A stretch of 64,000 nt of DNA from the NCBI RefSeq assembly GCF_008831285.2, contig NC_045150.1, positions 13,995,868 to 14,059,867 on the forward strand, in the 5' to 3' direction. The stretch comes from Nymphaea colorata (lineage: Eukaryota; Streptophyta; Magnoliopsida; Nymphaeales; Nymphaeaceae). Shown piece after piece: positions 10,191-25,200 of this stretch (within the stretch, counting starts at the first letter, position 1; the number at the start of each line of letters is the position of its first letter). A program made the translations under genes and the position numbers. A model generated the notes under the pieces. That model worked only from the letters and a program-made list of their open reading frames with translations. It was not told where the DNA came from and ran no database searches.

Positions 10191-11416
10191 ACATGTAATA
10201 ACAAGTGAAACGCATTAGGCAAATGATAAGCGATCAAATGAATGATGTGAATCTCATTTTTTCGTACAAACTTTTAGTTTGAACTATTTAAGTCATTCGT
10301 TATAGATGTAATAACAAGCGAAACACGTTATATTAACTGAAATACAACAAGTAAATAACTTAAACGTCTTTTACGTACATACAAGCTTGTGATTTCATTT
10401 CACTAAATCATTCAACAAGCATGTTTAAGCACATTCACGCATAAGTTTGTGATTAAGTCATCCAATTGATCTCTTATAGTTAACCTAATGTGTTTCGCTG
10501 TTTATTACTTCTATAAAGAACGATTTAAATGATTGAAATCACCAGTTCATATAGTTAAAAATGGAATCTATGCATTAGTTTCATCCCCAGTACTTAATCG
10601 AAAGAATTCAACTTGTCGTTACATCTGTAGTACGCGATATAAGCGATTGAAATCAGTTGTTCGTATAAACACGAGTGAGATTTAAGCGATTCATTTGATC
10701 ACACATATTTAATTGAATGTTTTAAACTTGTTAATACATCCATTTTGAATGATTTATTTGATCGAATTCACAAGTTTGTATGAGAATGAATAAGATTCAA
10801 GTCGTTAATTTGCTCCCCTATATTTAATCTAATGTGTTTCACTTGTTATTATATGTGTAACGAACGATTTAAATGAAAGAATTCACAAGTTCATATGGAT
10901 ACAAGTGGGATCTATGCTTTTGTTTGACCCCTTTTACTTAATTCAATGAGTTCTCGTATTGAAACGAACAAAAAGTTCTGCTTATTGGACTAACTACAAG
11001 CACCAAACTAACGTATACATCAGATTTGTGTCCATCTGAATTGGTGATTTCAATCATTTAAATCATTTCTTATACATGTAATAACAAGTGAAACACATTA
11101 GATTAACTATAAAAGAGCAAATGAACCACTTGAATTTTGTTCATTTTCACGCAAACTTGTGATTTAAATACACTAAATCAGTGAACGTGGATCTAGCAAC
11201 AAGTTAATTACATTCAATGAAATATGCGTGCTCAGATGAATCGCTTAAATCTCACTCGTATTTTTACAAACTTGTGATTTCAATTCATTAGATCCTTACT
11301 ATTGATGTAACTACAAGTTCAACTCATTGGATTGACTACAAGAGATCAAACTAATGCGTAGATCCCATTTGCATCCATTTGAACTTGCGATTTCAATCAA
11401 CAAAATCAATCATTGT
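10191..11416 (+). repeat. Satellite domain 1, higher-order half-unit B1 (1226 bp)
   Basis: Same layout as A1, with reverse-oriented monomers at about 10450-10945. Type B is marked by an extra GAGTTCTCGTATTGAAACG segment at about 10947, absent from A units. Confidence 0.8.
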
Positions 11417-12627
11417 ACATATAATAACAAGTGAAACGCATTAGGCTAATGATAAGTGATCAAACGAATGACGTGAATCTCATTTTTTCGCACAAACTTT
11501 TAGTTTGAACAATTTAAATCATTCGTTATAGATGTAATAACAAGTGAAACACGTTATATTAAATGAAATACATCAAGTAAATAACTTAAATGTCATTTAT
11601 GTTCATACAAGCTTGTAATTTCATTCATTTAAATCATTCAACATGCATGTTTAAGCACATTCATGCATTAGTTTGTCAATTCAAGTCATTCAATTGATCC
11701 TTTATAGTTAACCTAATGTGTTTCACTGTTTATTACTTCTTTAAAGATCGATTTAAATGATTGAAATCACCAGTTCATATAGTTAAAAATAGAATCTATG
11801 CATTAGTTTCATCTCTAGTACTTAATCGAAAGAATTCAACTTGTCGTTACATCTATAATACGCGATATAAGCGATTGAAATCAGTTGTTCGTATAAACAC
11901 GAGTGGGATTTAAGCGATTCATTTGATCACACATATTTAATTGAATGTTTTTAACTTGTTAGTACATCCATTTTGAATGATTTATTTGATCGAAATCACA
12001 AGTTTGTATAAGAATGAATAAGATTCAAGTCATTAATTTGCTCCCCTATATTTAATCTAATGTGTTTCACTTGTTATTAGATGTGTAATGAATGATTTAA
12101 ATGATTGAAATCACAAGTTCATATGCATACAAGTGGGATCTATTCTTTTGTTTGACCCCTTTCACTTAATTCAATGGAACAAAAAGTTCTGCTTATTTGA
12201 CTAACTACAAGCATCAAACTAATGTATACATCAGATTTGTGTCCACATGAGTTGGTGATTTCAATCATTTAAATCATTACTTATACATGTAATAACAAGT
12301 GAAACACATTATATTAACAATAAAAGAGCTAATGAACCACTTGAATTTCGTTCATTTTCATGCAAACTTGTGATTTAAATCCACTAAATCAGTCAACATG
12401 GATGTGGCAACAAAATAATCACAATCAATGAAATATGCGTGCTCAGATGAATCGCTTAAATCCCACTCGCGTTGATACAAACTTGTGATTTCAATTCATT
12501 AGATCCTTACAATTGATGTAACTACAAGTTCAACTCATTGGATTGACTACAAGAGATCAAACTAATGCGTAGATCCCATTTGCATCCATTTGAACTTGTG
12601 ATTTCAATCAACAAAATCAATCATTGT
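11417..12627 (+). repeat. Satellite domain 1, half-unit A2 (1211 bp)
   Basis: Type A unit. Its junction marker lies at about 12172, 2434 bp after that of A1. Reverse-oriented monomers occupy about 11665-12170. Confidence 0.8.
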
Positions 12628-13853
12628 ACATGTAATAACAAGTGAAACGCATTAGGCAAATGATAAGCGATCAAACGAATGATGTGAATCTCATTTTTTC
12701 GTACAAACTTTTAGTTTGAACTATTTAAGTCATTCGTTATAGATGTAATAACAAGCGAAACACGTTATATTAACTGAAATACAACAAGTAAATAACTTAA
12801 ACGTCTTTTACGTACATACAAGCTTGTGATTTCATTTCACTAAATCATTCAACATGCATGTTTAAGCACATTCACGCATAAGTTTGTGTTCAAGTCATTC
12901 AATTGATCTCTTATAGTTAACCTAATGTGTTTCGCTGTTTATTACTTCTATAAAGAACGATTTAAATGATTGAAATCACCAGTTCATATAGTTAAAAATG
13001 GAATCTATGCATTAGTTTCGTCCCTAGTACTTAATCGAAAGAATTCAACTTGTCGTTACATCTGTAGTACGCAATATAAGCGATTGAAATCAGTTGTTCG
13101 TATAAACACGAGTGGAATTTAAGCGATTCATTTGATCACACATACTTAATTGAATGTTTTTAACTTGTTAATACATCCATTTTGAATGATTTATTTGATC
13201 GAATTCACAAGTTTGTATGAGAATGAATAAGATTCAAGTCGTTAATTTGCTCCCCTATATTTAATCTAATGTGTTTCACTTGTTATTATATGTGTAACGA
13301 ACGATTTAAATGATTGAAATCACAAGTTCATATGGATACAAGTGGGATCTATGCTTTTGTTTGACCCATTTTACTTAATTCAATCAGTTCTCGTATTGAA
13401 ACGAACAAAAAGTTCTGCTTATTGGACTAACTACAAGCACCAAACTAATGTATACATCAGATTTGTGTCCATCTGAATTGGTGATTTCAATCATTTAAAT
13501 CATTTCTTATACATGTAATAACAAGTGAAACACATGAGATTAACTATAAAAGAGCAACTGAACCACTTGAATTTTGTTCATTTTCATGCAAACTTGTGAT
13601 TTAAATACACTAAATCTGTCAACGTGGATCTAGCAACAAGTTAATTACATTCAATGAAATATGCGTGCTCAAATGAATCGCTTAAATCTCACTCGCATTT
13701 TTACAAACTTGTGATTTCAATTCATTAGATCCTTACTATTCATGTAACTACAAGTTCAACTCATTGGATTAACTACAAGAGATCAAACTAATGCGTAGAT
13801 CCCATTTGCATCCATTTGAACTTGCGATTTCAATCAACAAAATCAATCATTGT
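12628..13853 (+). repeat. Satellite domain 1, half-unit B2 (1226 bp)
   Basis: Type B unit with the same length as B1. Its marker at about 13380 lies 2435 bp after that of B1. Confidence 0.8.
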
Positions 13854-15062
13854 ACATGTAATAACAAGTGAAACGCATTAGGCTAATGATAAGCGATCAA
13901 ACGAAAGTCGTGAATCTCATTTTTTCGTACAAACTTTTAGTTTGAACAATTTAAATCATCGTTATAGATGTAATAACAAGTGAAACACGTTATATTAACT
14001 GAAATACAGCAAGTAAATAACTTAAATGTCATTTATGTTCATACAAGCTTGTAATTTCATTCCTTTAAATCATTCAACATGCATGTTTAAGCACATTCAC
14101 GCATTAGTTTGTGATTCAAGTCATTCAATTGATCCCTTATAGTTAACCTAATGTGTTTCACTGTTTATTACTTCTATAAAGATCGATTTAAATGATTGAA
14201 ATCACCAGTTCATATAGTTAAAAATGGAATATTCGCATTAGTTTCATCCCTAGAACTTAATCGAAAGAATTCAACTTGTCGTTACATCTATAGTACGCGA
14301 TATAAGCGATTGAAATCAGTTGTTCGTATAAACACGAGTGGGATTTAAGCGATTCATTTGATCACACATATTTAATTGAATGTTTTTAACTTGTTAGTAC
14401 ATTCGTTTTGAATGATTTATTTGATCGAAATCACAAGTTTGTATGAAAATGAATAAGATTCAAGTCGTTAATTTGCTCCCCTATATTTAATCTAATGTGT
14501 TTCACTTGTTATTAGATGTGTAATGAATGATTTAAATGATTGAAATCATAAGTTCATATGGATACAAGTGGGATCTATTCTTTTGTTTGACCCCTTTTAC
14601 TTAATTCAATGAAACAAAAAGTTCTGCTTATTTGACTAACTACGAGCATCAAACTAATGTATACATCAGCTTTGTGTCCATATGAATTGGTGATTTCAAT
14701 AATTTAAATCATTACTTATACATGTAATAACAAGTGAAACACATTAGATTAACTATAAAAGAGCAAACAAACCACTTGAATTTCGTTCATTTTCATGCAA
14801 ACTTGTGATTTGAATCCACTAAATCAGTCAATGTGGACGTGGCAACAAGTTAATCACAATCAATAAAATATGCGTGCTCAGATGAATCGCTTAAACCCCA
14901 CTCGCATTGATACAAACTTGTGATTTCAATTCATTAGATCCTTACTATTGATGTAACTACAAGTTCAACTCATTGGACTGACTACAAGAGATCAAACTAA
15001 TGCGTAGATCCCATTTACATCCATTTGAACTTGTGATTTTGATCAACAAAATCAATCATTGT
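13854..15062 (+). repeat. Satellite domain 1, half-unit A3 (1209 bp)
   Basis: Type A unit. Its marker at about 14608 lies 2436 bp after that of A2. Reverse-oriented monomers occupy about 14115-14605. Confidence 0.8.
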
Positions 15063-16225
15063 ACATGTAGTAACAAGTGAAACGCATTAGGCTAACGATA
15101 TGCGATCAAACGAATGATGTGAATCTCATTTTTTCGAACAAACTTTTAGTTTCAACCATTTAAGTCATTCGTTATAGATGTAATAACAAACGAAACACGT
15201 TATATTAACTGAAATACAACAAGTAAATAACTTAAATGTCTTTTACGTACATACAAGCTTGTGATTTCATTTCACTAAATCATTCAACAAGCATGTTTAA
15301 GCACATTCACGCATAAGTTTGTGATCAAGTCATTCAATTGATCTCTTATAGTTAACCTAATGTGTTTCGCTGTTTATTACTTCTATAAAGAACGATTTAA
15401 ATGATTGAAATCACCAGTTCATGTAGTTAAAAATGGAATCTTTGCATTAGTTTCATCCCTAGTACTTAATCGAAAGAATTCAACTTGTCGTTACATCTGT
15501 AGTACGCGATATAAGCGATTGAAATCAATTGTTCGTATAAACACGAGTGAGATTTAACCGATTCATTTGATCACACATATTCAATTGAATGTTTTTAACT
15601 TGTTAATACATCCATTTTGAATGATTTATTTGATCGAATTCACAAGATTGTATGAGAATGAATAAGATTCAAGTCGTTAATTTGCTCCCCTATATTTAAT
15701 CTAATGTGTTTCACTTGTTATTACATGTGTACAAGCTTGTGATTTCATTTCACTAAATCATTCAACATGCATGTTTAAGCACATTCATGCATAAGTTTGT
15801 GATTAAGTCATTCAATTGATCTCTTATAGTTAACCTAATGTGTTTCACTGTTTATTACTTCTATAAAGAACGATTTAAATGATTGAAATCACCAGTTAAT
15901 ATAGTTAAAAATGGAATCTATGCATTAGTTTCATCCCTAGTACTTAAACGAAAGAATTCAACTTGACCTTACATCTGTACTACACGATATAAGCGATTGA
16001 AATCAGTTGTTCGTATAAACACGAGTGGGATTTAAGCGATTCATTTGATTACACATATTTAATTGAATGTTTTTAACTTGTTAATACATCCATTTTGAAT
16101 GATTTATTTGATCGAATTCACAAGTTTGTATGAGAATGAATAAGATTCAAGTCGTTAATTTGCTCCCTTATATTTAATCTAATGTGTTTCACTTGTTATT
16201 ATATGTGTAATGTGTTTCACTTGTT
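15063..16225 (+). repeat. Satellite domain 1, truncated B3 with 478-bp duplication
   Basis: The B unit is cut at about 15730. The segment 15253-15730 is then repeated as 15731-16208, both starting at ACAAGCTTGTGATTTCATTT. The duplicated part is mainly the inverted-monomer block. At about 16225 a short GTGTAATGTGTTTCACTTG stretch joins it to domain 2. Confidence 0.75.
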
Positions 16226-16229
16226 ATTC

Positions 16230-19200
16230 ATTCAAACTTGGGATTTCAATTTCTTAAATCAATCAGTACAAATGCAATAAAATGTTAAAATCATTCGATT
16301 AACTGTAGGTGATCAAATGAATGTTTTAAATCTCATTCGCAGTCTTACAAACTTATGATTTCAATCCCTTAAATCATTAAATATAAATGTAACCAGTTTA
16401 ACTCGTTGGATTTGCTATAAGTGATGAAATAAATGGCTTAAGTTCCATTCCTATTCACGTGAACCTATGATTTTCATTCCTCTAATCAATCAATGTAGAT
16501 GTAAGGACGATTGAAACTCGTTGCATTAACTGCAAGGGATCGGATAACATGTTTAATGTGTTCGATTTCAAATGATGAAAGGAATGACTTCAACAATTGT
16601 GTTCATATCGACTTGTGACTTAAATTCACCCGTTAAATAACGTAATATAGATGTAACAACAAGTCATACTCATTCGATTAACTATAAGTATCAAAGAACA
16701 AGTTCAACTCATTGGATTTACTATAAGGAAGTAAATGAATGGTTAAATCTCATTGGCATTCGAACAAACTTAAGATTTCAATCGTTTAAATCATTCGATG
16801 TAGAAATAACAAGTTTAAATCTTTGAATTCAGTACAAAAGATCAAATGAATGCCTTAAATCCCATTTGTAGTTACGTAAATTTTTGATTTTAATCCCCTT
16901 AGCCAATCAATGTGAATGAAACGACAAGTCGATGATCCCACTTTATTAACTATACGGGAGCAAATTAATGACTTAAATCTCATTAACATTTATACGAGCT
17001 CGTTGTTTCAATCCCCAAAATCATTCAGTATAAACATAACAACTTGTTTAACTCGTTGCATTAATAATAAGGGATCAAATGGACGCTTTAATCGCAATCC
17101 CTTTCATTCAAACTTGCGATTTCATTTTCTTAAATCAACCAGTGCAAACGCAATGAAATGTGAAACTCATTCGATCAATTATAGGTGATCAAATAAAGGT
17201 TCGAAATCTTATTCATAGTCTTGTGAGCTTGTGATTGCAATCCCTTAAATCATTAAATGTAAATGGAAGATGTTCAACCCGTTGGATTAACTTCATGTGA
17301 TGAAATGAATGGCTTAAACAATTGCGTTCATATGAACTTGTGATTTAAATCCACCCCTTAAATAATGTAATATGGATGTAACAACAAGTTGTAGTCATTT
17401 GGTTTTCTATAAATATCAAATAACAAATTCAACTCATTAGACTAACTATGAAGGAGTAAATGAACGGTTAAATCTTACTGGCGTTCAAACGAACTTATGA
17501 TTTCAATCATTAAAATCGTTCGATATAGAAATAACAAGTTTAAATCTTTGAATTCAGTACAAAAGATCAAATGAATGTATTAAACCCAACTGTAGTCACG
17601 TAAATTTGTGATTTTAATCCCCTAAGCCAATGAATGAGAATGAGACAACAAGCTGGTCCCACTTGATCAACTATCAGGAAGCAAATGAATGACTTAAATC
17701 TGGTTCATATTTATGCGAACTTGTTGTTTCAATCCCTTTATTCATTCAGTATAAACGTAACAGCATGTTTAACTCATTGCATTGAATATAAGGGATGAAA
17801 TGAATGCTTAAATCTCATTCGTATTCAATGAAACTTAGGATTTCAATTTCCTAAATCAATCAGTACAAATGCTATAAAATGTTAAAATCATTCGATTTAC
17901 TGTAGGTGATTAAATGAATGTTTTAAATCTTATTCGCAGTCTTACAAACTTATGATTTCAATCCCTTAAATCATTAAATATAAATGTAACCAGTTTAACT
18001 CGTTGGATTTGCTATAAGTGATGAAAAAAATTTTCTTAAGTTCCATTCCTATTCACGTGAACCTATGATTTCCATTCATTTAATCAATCAATGTAGATTT
18101 AAGGACGATTGAAACTCATTGGATTAACTGTGAGGGATCGAATAACTTGTTTAATGTGTTGGATTTCAAATGATGAAAGGATTGACTTCAACAATTGTGT
18201 TCATATTGACTTGTGACTTAAATCCACCAGTTAAATAACGAAATATGCATGTAACAACAAGTCATACTCATTCGATTAACTATAAGTATCAAAGAACAAG
18301 TTCAACTCATTGGATTTACTCTAAGGGAGTAAATTAACGGTTAAATCTCATTGGCATTCGAACGAACTTATGATTTCAATCGTTTAAATCATTCGATGTA
18401 GAAATAAAAAGTTTAAATCTTTGAATTCTGTAAAAAAGATCAAATGAATGCCTCAAATCCCATTTGTAGTTACGTAAATTTGTGATTTTAATCCCCTTAG
18501 CCAATCAATGTGAATGATACAAGAAGCTGGTCCCACTTGATTAACTATAAGAGAGCAAATGAATGATTTAAATCTCATTTATATTTATACGAACTTGTTG
18601 TTTCAATCCCTTTACTCATTCAGTATAAACGTAACAACATGTTTAACTCATTGCATTGACTATAAGGGATGAAATGAATGCTTAAATTTCATCCGTATTC
18701 ATTCAAACTTGTGATTTCAATTTCTTAAATCAATCAGTACAAATGCAATAAAATGTTAAAATCATTCGATTAACTGTAGGTGATCAAATGAATGTTTTAA
18801 ATCTCATTCGCAGTCTTACAAACTTATGATTTCAATCCCTTAAATCATTAAATATAAATGTGACCAGTTTAACTCGTTGGATTTGCTATAAGTGATGAAA
18901 TAAATGGCTTAAGTTCCATTCCAATTCACGTGAACCTATGATTTCCATTTCTTTAATCAATCAATGTAGATGTAAGGACGATTGAAACTCGTTGGATTAA
19001 CTGCAAGGGATTGGATAACATGTTTAATGTGTTGGATTTCAAATGATGAAAGGAATGGCTTCAACAATTGTGTTCATATCGACTTGTGATTAAAATTCAC
19101 CCGTTAAATAACGTAATATAGATGTAACAACAAGTCATACTCATTCGATTAACTATAAGTATCAAAGAACAAGTTCAACTCATTGGATTTACTATAAGGG

Positions 19201-22200
19201 AGTAAATGAACGGTTAAATCTCATTGGGATTCGAACGAACTTATGATTTCAATCGTTTAAATCATTCGATGTAGAAATAACAAGTTTAAATCTTTGAATT
19301 CAGTACAAAAGATCAAATGAATGCCTTAAATCCCATTTGTAGTTACGTAAATTTTTGATTTTAATCCCCTTAGCCAATCAATGTGAATGAAACGACAAGT
19401 CGATGATCCCACTTTATTAAATATAAGGGAGCAAATGAATGACTTAAATCTCATTAACATTTATACGAGCTCGTTGTTTCAATCCCCAAATCATTCAGTA
19501 TAAACGTAACAATTTGTTTAACTTGTTGCATTAACAATAAGGGATCAAATGGATGCTTTAATCGCAATCCCTTTCATTCAAACTTGCGATTTCAATTTCT
19601 TAATTCAACCAGTGAAAACGCAATGAAATGTGAAACTCATTCGATCAATTATAGGTGATCCAATGAAGGTTCGAAATCTTATTCATAGTCTTGCAAGCTT
19701 GTGATTTCAATCCCTTAAATCATTAAATGTAAATGGAACATGTTTAACCCATTGGATTAACTTCATGTGATGAAATGAATGGCTTAAACAATTGCATTCG
19801 TATGAACTTGTGATTTAAATCCACCCCTTAAATCACGTAATATGGATGTAACGACAAGTTGTAGTCATTCAGTTTTCTATAAGTATCAAATAACAAATTC
19901 AACTCCAAGGACTAACTATGAGGGAGTAAATGAATGGTTAAATCTCACTGGCGTTCAAACAAACTTACGATTTCAATCATTTAAATCGTTCAATATAGAA
20001 ATAACAAGTTTAAATCTTTGAATTCACTACATAAGATCAAATGAATGTATTAAACCCAATTGTAGTCACATAAATTTGTGATTTTAATCCCCTAAGCCAA
20101 TCAATGTGAATGAGACAACAAGCTGGTCCCACTTGATTAACTATAAGGAAGCAAATGAATGACTTAAATCTGGTTCATATTTCTGCGAACTTGTTGCTTC
20201 AATCTCCTTACTCGTTCAGTATAAACATAACAACATGTTTAACTCATTGCATTGAATATAAGGGATGAAATGAATGCTTAAATCTCATTGCTCTTCATTC
20301 AAACTTGGGATTTCAATTTCTTAAATCAATCAGTACAAATGCAATAAAATGTTAAAATCATTCGATTAACTGTAGGTGATCAAATGAATGTTCAAATCTC
20401 ATTCGCAGTCTTACAAACTTATGATTTCAATCCCTTAAATCATTAAATATAAATGTAACCTGTTTAACTCGTTGGATTTGCTATAAGTGATGAAATAAAT
20501 GGCTTAAGTTCCATTCCAATTCACATGAACCTATGATTTCCATTCCTTTAATCAATCAATGTAGATGTAAGGACGATTGAAACTCGTTGGATCAACTATG
20601 AGGGATCGAATAACTTGTTTAATGTGTTGGATTTCAAATGATGAAAGAAATGGCTTCAACAATTGTGTTCATATCGACTTGTGATTTAAATCCACCCGTT
20701 AAATAACGAAATATAGATGTAACAACAAGTCACACTCATTCGATTAACTATAAGTATCAAAGAACAAGTTCAACTCATTGGATTGACTATAAGGGAGTAA
20801 ATTAACGGTTAAATCTCATTGGCATTCGAACGAACTTATAACTTCAATCGTTTAAATCATTCGATGTAGAAATAACGAGTTTAAATCTTTGAATTCAGTA
20901 CAAAAGATCAAATGAATGCCTTAAATCCTATTTGTAGTTACGTAAATTTGTGATTTTAATCCCCTTAGCCAATCAATGTGAATGAAACAACAAGCTGGTC
21001 TCACATGATTAAGTATAAAAGAGGAAATGAATGACTTAAATCTCATTCATATTTATACGAACTTGTTGTTTCAATCCCTTTACTCATTCAGTATAAACGT
21101 AACAACATGTTTAACTCATTGCATTGACTATAACGGATGAAATGAATGCTTAAATTTCATTTGTATTCATTCAAACTTGTGATTTCAATTTATTAAATCA
21201 ATCAGTACAAATGCAATAAAATGTTAAAATCATTCGATTAACTATAGGTGATCAATTGAAGGTTTTAAATCTCATTCGCAGTGTTACAAACTTATGATTT
21301 CAATCCCTTAAATCATTAAATATAAATGTAACATGTTTAACTCGTTGGATTTGCTATAAGTGATGAAATGAATGGCTTAAGTTGCATTCCTATTCACGTG
21401 AACCTATGATTTCCATTCCTTTAATCTATCAAAGTGGATGTAAGGACGATTGAAACTCGTTGGATTAACTGCAAGGGATCGAATAACATGTTTAATGTGT
21501 TGGATTTCAAATGATGAAAGGAATGGCTTCAACAATTGTATTCATATCGACTTGTGATTTAAATTCACCACTTAAATAACGTAATATAGATGTAACAACA
21601 AGTCATACTCATTCGATTAACTATAAGTATCAAAGAACAAGTTTAACTCATTGGATTTACTATAAGGGAGTAAATGAACGGTTAAATCTCATTGGCATTC
21701 GAACGAACTTATGATTTCAATTGTTTAAATCGTCTGATGTAGAAATAACAAGCTTAAATCTTTGAATTCACTACAAAAGATCAAATGAATGTCTTAAATC
21801 CCATTTGTAGTTATGCAATTTTGTGATTTTAATCCCCTAAGCCATTCAATATGAATGAAACGACAAGTCGATCCCACTTTATTAACTATAAGGGAGCAAT
21901 TGAATTACTTAAATCTCATTAATATTTATACGAACTTGTTTAACTCGTTGCATTAACAATAAAGGATCAAATGGATGCTTTAATCGCAATCCCTTTCATT
22001 CAAACTTGCGATTACAATTTCTTAAATCATCCAGTGAAAACGCAATGAAATGTGAAACTCATTCGATCTACTATAGGTGATCAAATGAATGTTCAAAATC
22101 TTATTCATAGTCTTGCAAGCTTGTGATTTCAATCCCTTAAATCATTAAATATAAATGGAACATGTTCAACCCGTTGGATTAACTTCATGTGATGAAATGA

Positions 22201-25200
22201 ATGGCTTAAACAATTGCGTCCATATGAACTTGTGATTTAAATCCACCCCTTAAATCACGTAACATGGATGTAACAACAAGTTGTTCTGATTCAGTTTTCT
22301 ATAAGTATCAAATAACAAATTCAACTCATTTGACTAAGTATGAGGGAGTAAATGAATGGTTAAATCTCATTGACGTTCAAACGAACTTACGATTTCAATA
22401 ATTTAAATCGTTTGATAGAGAAACAAAAAGTTTAAATCTTTGAATTCACTACAAAAGATCTAATGAATGTCTTAAATCCTATTTATAGTTATGCAAATTT
22501 GTGATTTTAGTCCCCTAAGCCAATCAATATTAATGAAACGACAAGTCGATCCCACTTTATTAACTTATAAGGGAGCAAATGAATGACTTAAATCTCATTA
22601 ATATTTATACGAACTTGTTGTTTCAATCCCAAAAATCATTTAGTATAAACGTAACAAGTTGTTTAACTCGTTGCATTAACAATAAGGGATCAAATGGATG
22701 CTTTAATCGCAATACCTGTCATTCAAACTTGCGATTTGAATTTCTTAAATCAATCAGTGCAAACGCAAGAAAATGTAAAACTCATTCGATCAACTATAGG
22801 TGATCAAATGAAGGTTTGAAATCTTATTCATAGTCTTGCAAGCTTGTGATTTCAATCCCTTAAATCATTAAATGTAAATGGAACATGTTTAACTCGTAGG
22901 ATTAACTTCATGTGATGAAATGAATGACTTCAACAATTGCGTTCATATGAACTTGTGATTTAAATCCACCCCTTAAATCACGTAACATGAACGTAGCAAC
23001 AAGTCATACTCATTCGATTAACTATAAGTATCAATGAGCAAGTTCAACTCATTGGATTTACTATAAGGGAGTAAATGAACGGTTAAATCTCATTGGCATT
23101 CTAACGAACTTATAATTTCAATCGTTTAAATCATTCGATGTAGAAACAATAAGTTTAAATCTTTGAATTCAGTACAAAAGATCAAATGAATGCCTTAAAT
23201 CCCATTTGCAGTTACGTAAAATTGTGATTTTAATCCCCTTAGCCAATCAATGTGAATGAAACGACAAGTCGATGATCCCACTTTATTAACTATAAGGGAG
23301 CTAATGAATGACTTAAATCTAATTAACATTTATACGAGCTCGTTGTTTCAATCCCCAAAATCATTCAGTGTAAACGTAACAACTTGTTTAACTCGTTGCA
23401 TTAACAATAAGGGATCAAATGGACGCTTTAATCGCAATCCCTTTCATTCAAACTTGCGATTTTAATTTCTTAAATCACGTAACATGGATGTAACAACAAG
23501 TTGTTCTGATTCAGTTTTCTATAAGTATCAAAGAACAAATTCAACTCATTTGACTAACTATGAGGGAGTAAATGAATGGTTAAATCTCATTGATGTTCAA
23601 ATGAACTTACGATTTCAATAATTTAAATCGTTCGATAGAGAAACAACAAGTTTAAATCTTTGAATTTACTACAAAAGATCAAATGAATGTCTTAAATCCT
23701 ACTTGTAGTTATGCAAATTTGTGATTTTAGTCCCCTAAGCCAATCAATATTAATGAAACGACAAGTCGATCCCACTTTATTAACTTATAAGGGAGCAAAT
23801 GAATGACTTAAACCTCATTAATATTTATACGAACTTGTTGTTTCAATCCCAAAAATCATTTAGTATAAACGTAACAAGTTGTTTAACTCGTTGCATTAAC
23901 AATAAGGGATCAAATGGACGCTGTAATCGCAATACCTGTAATTCAAACTTGTGATTTGAATTTCTTAAATCAATCAGTGCAAATGCAATAAAATGTAAAA
24001 CTCATTCGATCAACTATAGGTGATCAAATGAAGGTTTGAAATCTTATTCATAGTCTCGCAAGCTTGTGATTTCAATCCCTTAAATCATTAAATGTAAATA
24101 GAACATGTTTAACTCGTAGGATTAACTTCATGTGATGAAATGAATGACTTCAACAATTGCGTTCATATGAACTTGTGATTTAAATCCACCCCTTAAATCA
24201 CGTAACATGGACGTAGCAACAAGTCATACTCATTCGATTAACTATAAGTATCAAAGAGCAAGTTCAACTCATTGGATTTACTATAAGGGAGTAAATGAAC
24301 GGTTAAATCTCATTGGCATTCGAACGAACTTATAATTTCAATCGTTTAAATCATTCGATGTAGAAACAACAAGTTTAAATCTTTGAATTCAGTACAAAAG
24401 ATCAAATGAATGCCTTAAATCCCATTTGTAGTTACGTAAAATTGTGATTTTAATCCCCTTAGCCAATCAATGTGAATGAAACGACAAGTCGATGATCCCA
24501 CTTTATTAACTATAAGGGAGCAAATGAATGACTTAAATCTCATTAACATTTATACGAGCTCGTTGTTTCAATCCCCAAAATCATTCAGTGTAAACGTAAC
24601 AACTTGTTTAACTCGTTGCATTAACAATAAGGGATCAAATGGACGCTTTAATCGCAATCCCTTTCATTCAAACTTGCGATTTCAATTTCTTAAATCAACC
24701 AGTGCAAACGCAATGAAATGTGAAACTCATTCGATCAACTATAGGTGATCAAATGAAGGTTCGAAATCTTATTCATAGTCTTGTGAGATTGTGATTGCAA
24801 TCCCTTAAATCATTAAACGTAAATGGAACATGTTGAACCCGTTAGATTAACTTCATGTGATGAAATGAATGGCTTAAACAATTGCGTTCATATGAACTTG
24901 TGATTTAAATCCACCCCTTAAATCACGTAATATGGATGTAACAACAAGTTATAGTCATTTGGTTTTCTATAAATATCAAATAACAAATTCAACTCATTGG
25001 ACTAACTATGAGGGAGTAAATGAACGGTTAAATTTTACTGGCGTTCAAACGAACTTACGATTTCAATCATTAAAATCGTTCGATATAGAAATAACAAGTT
25101 TAAATCTTTGAATTCAGTACAAAAGATCAAATGAATGTATTAAACCCAATTGTAGTCACGTAAATTTGTGATTTTAATCCCCTAAGCCAATGAATGTGAA

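Noticed and set aside
16916-17188. A recurring 60-90 codon open frame beginning MKRQVDDPTLL within the satellite (also at 22579, 23256, 24476, 27693)
   Set aside because: The copies are one higher-order repeat segment read in the same frame. Spacings equal the satellite periods (1220 and 7560 bp), the frame opens and closes with repeat mutations, and there is no promoter, domain or codon bias.
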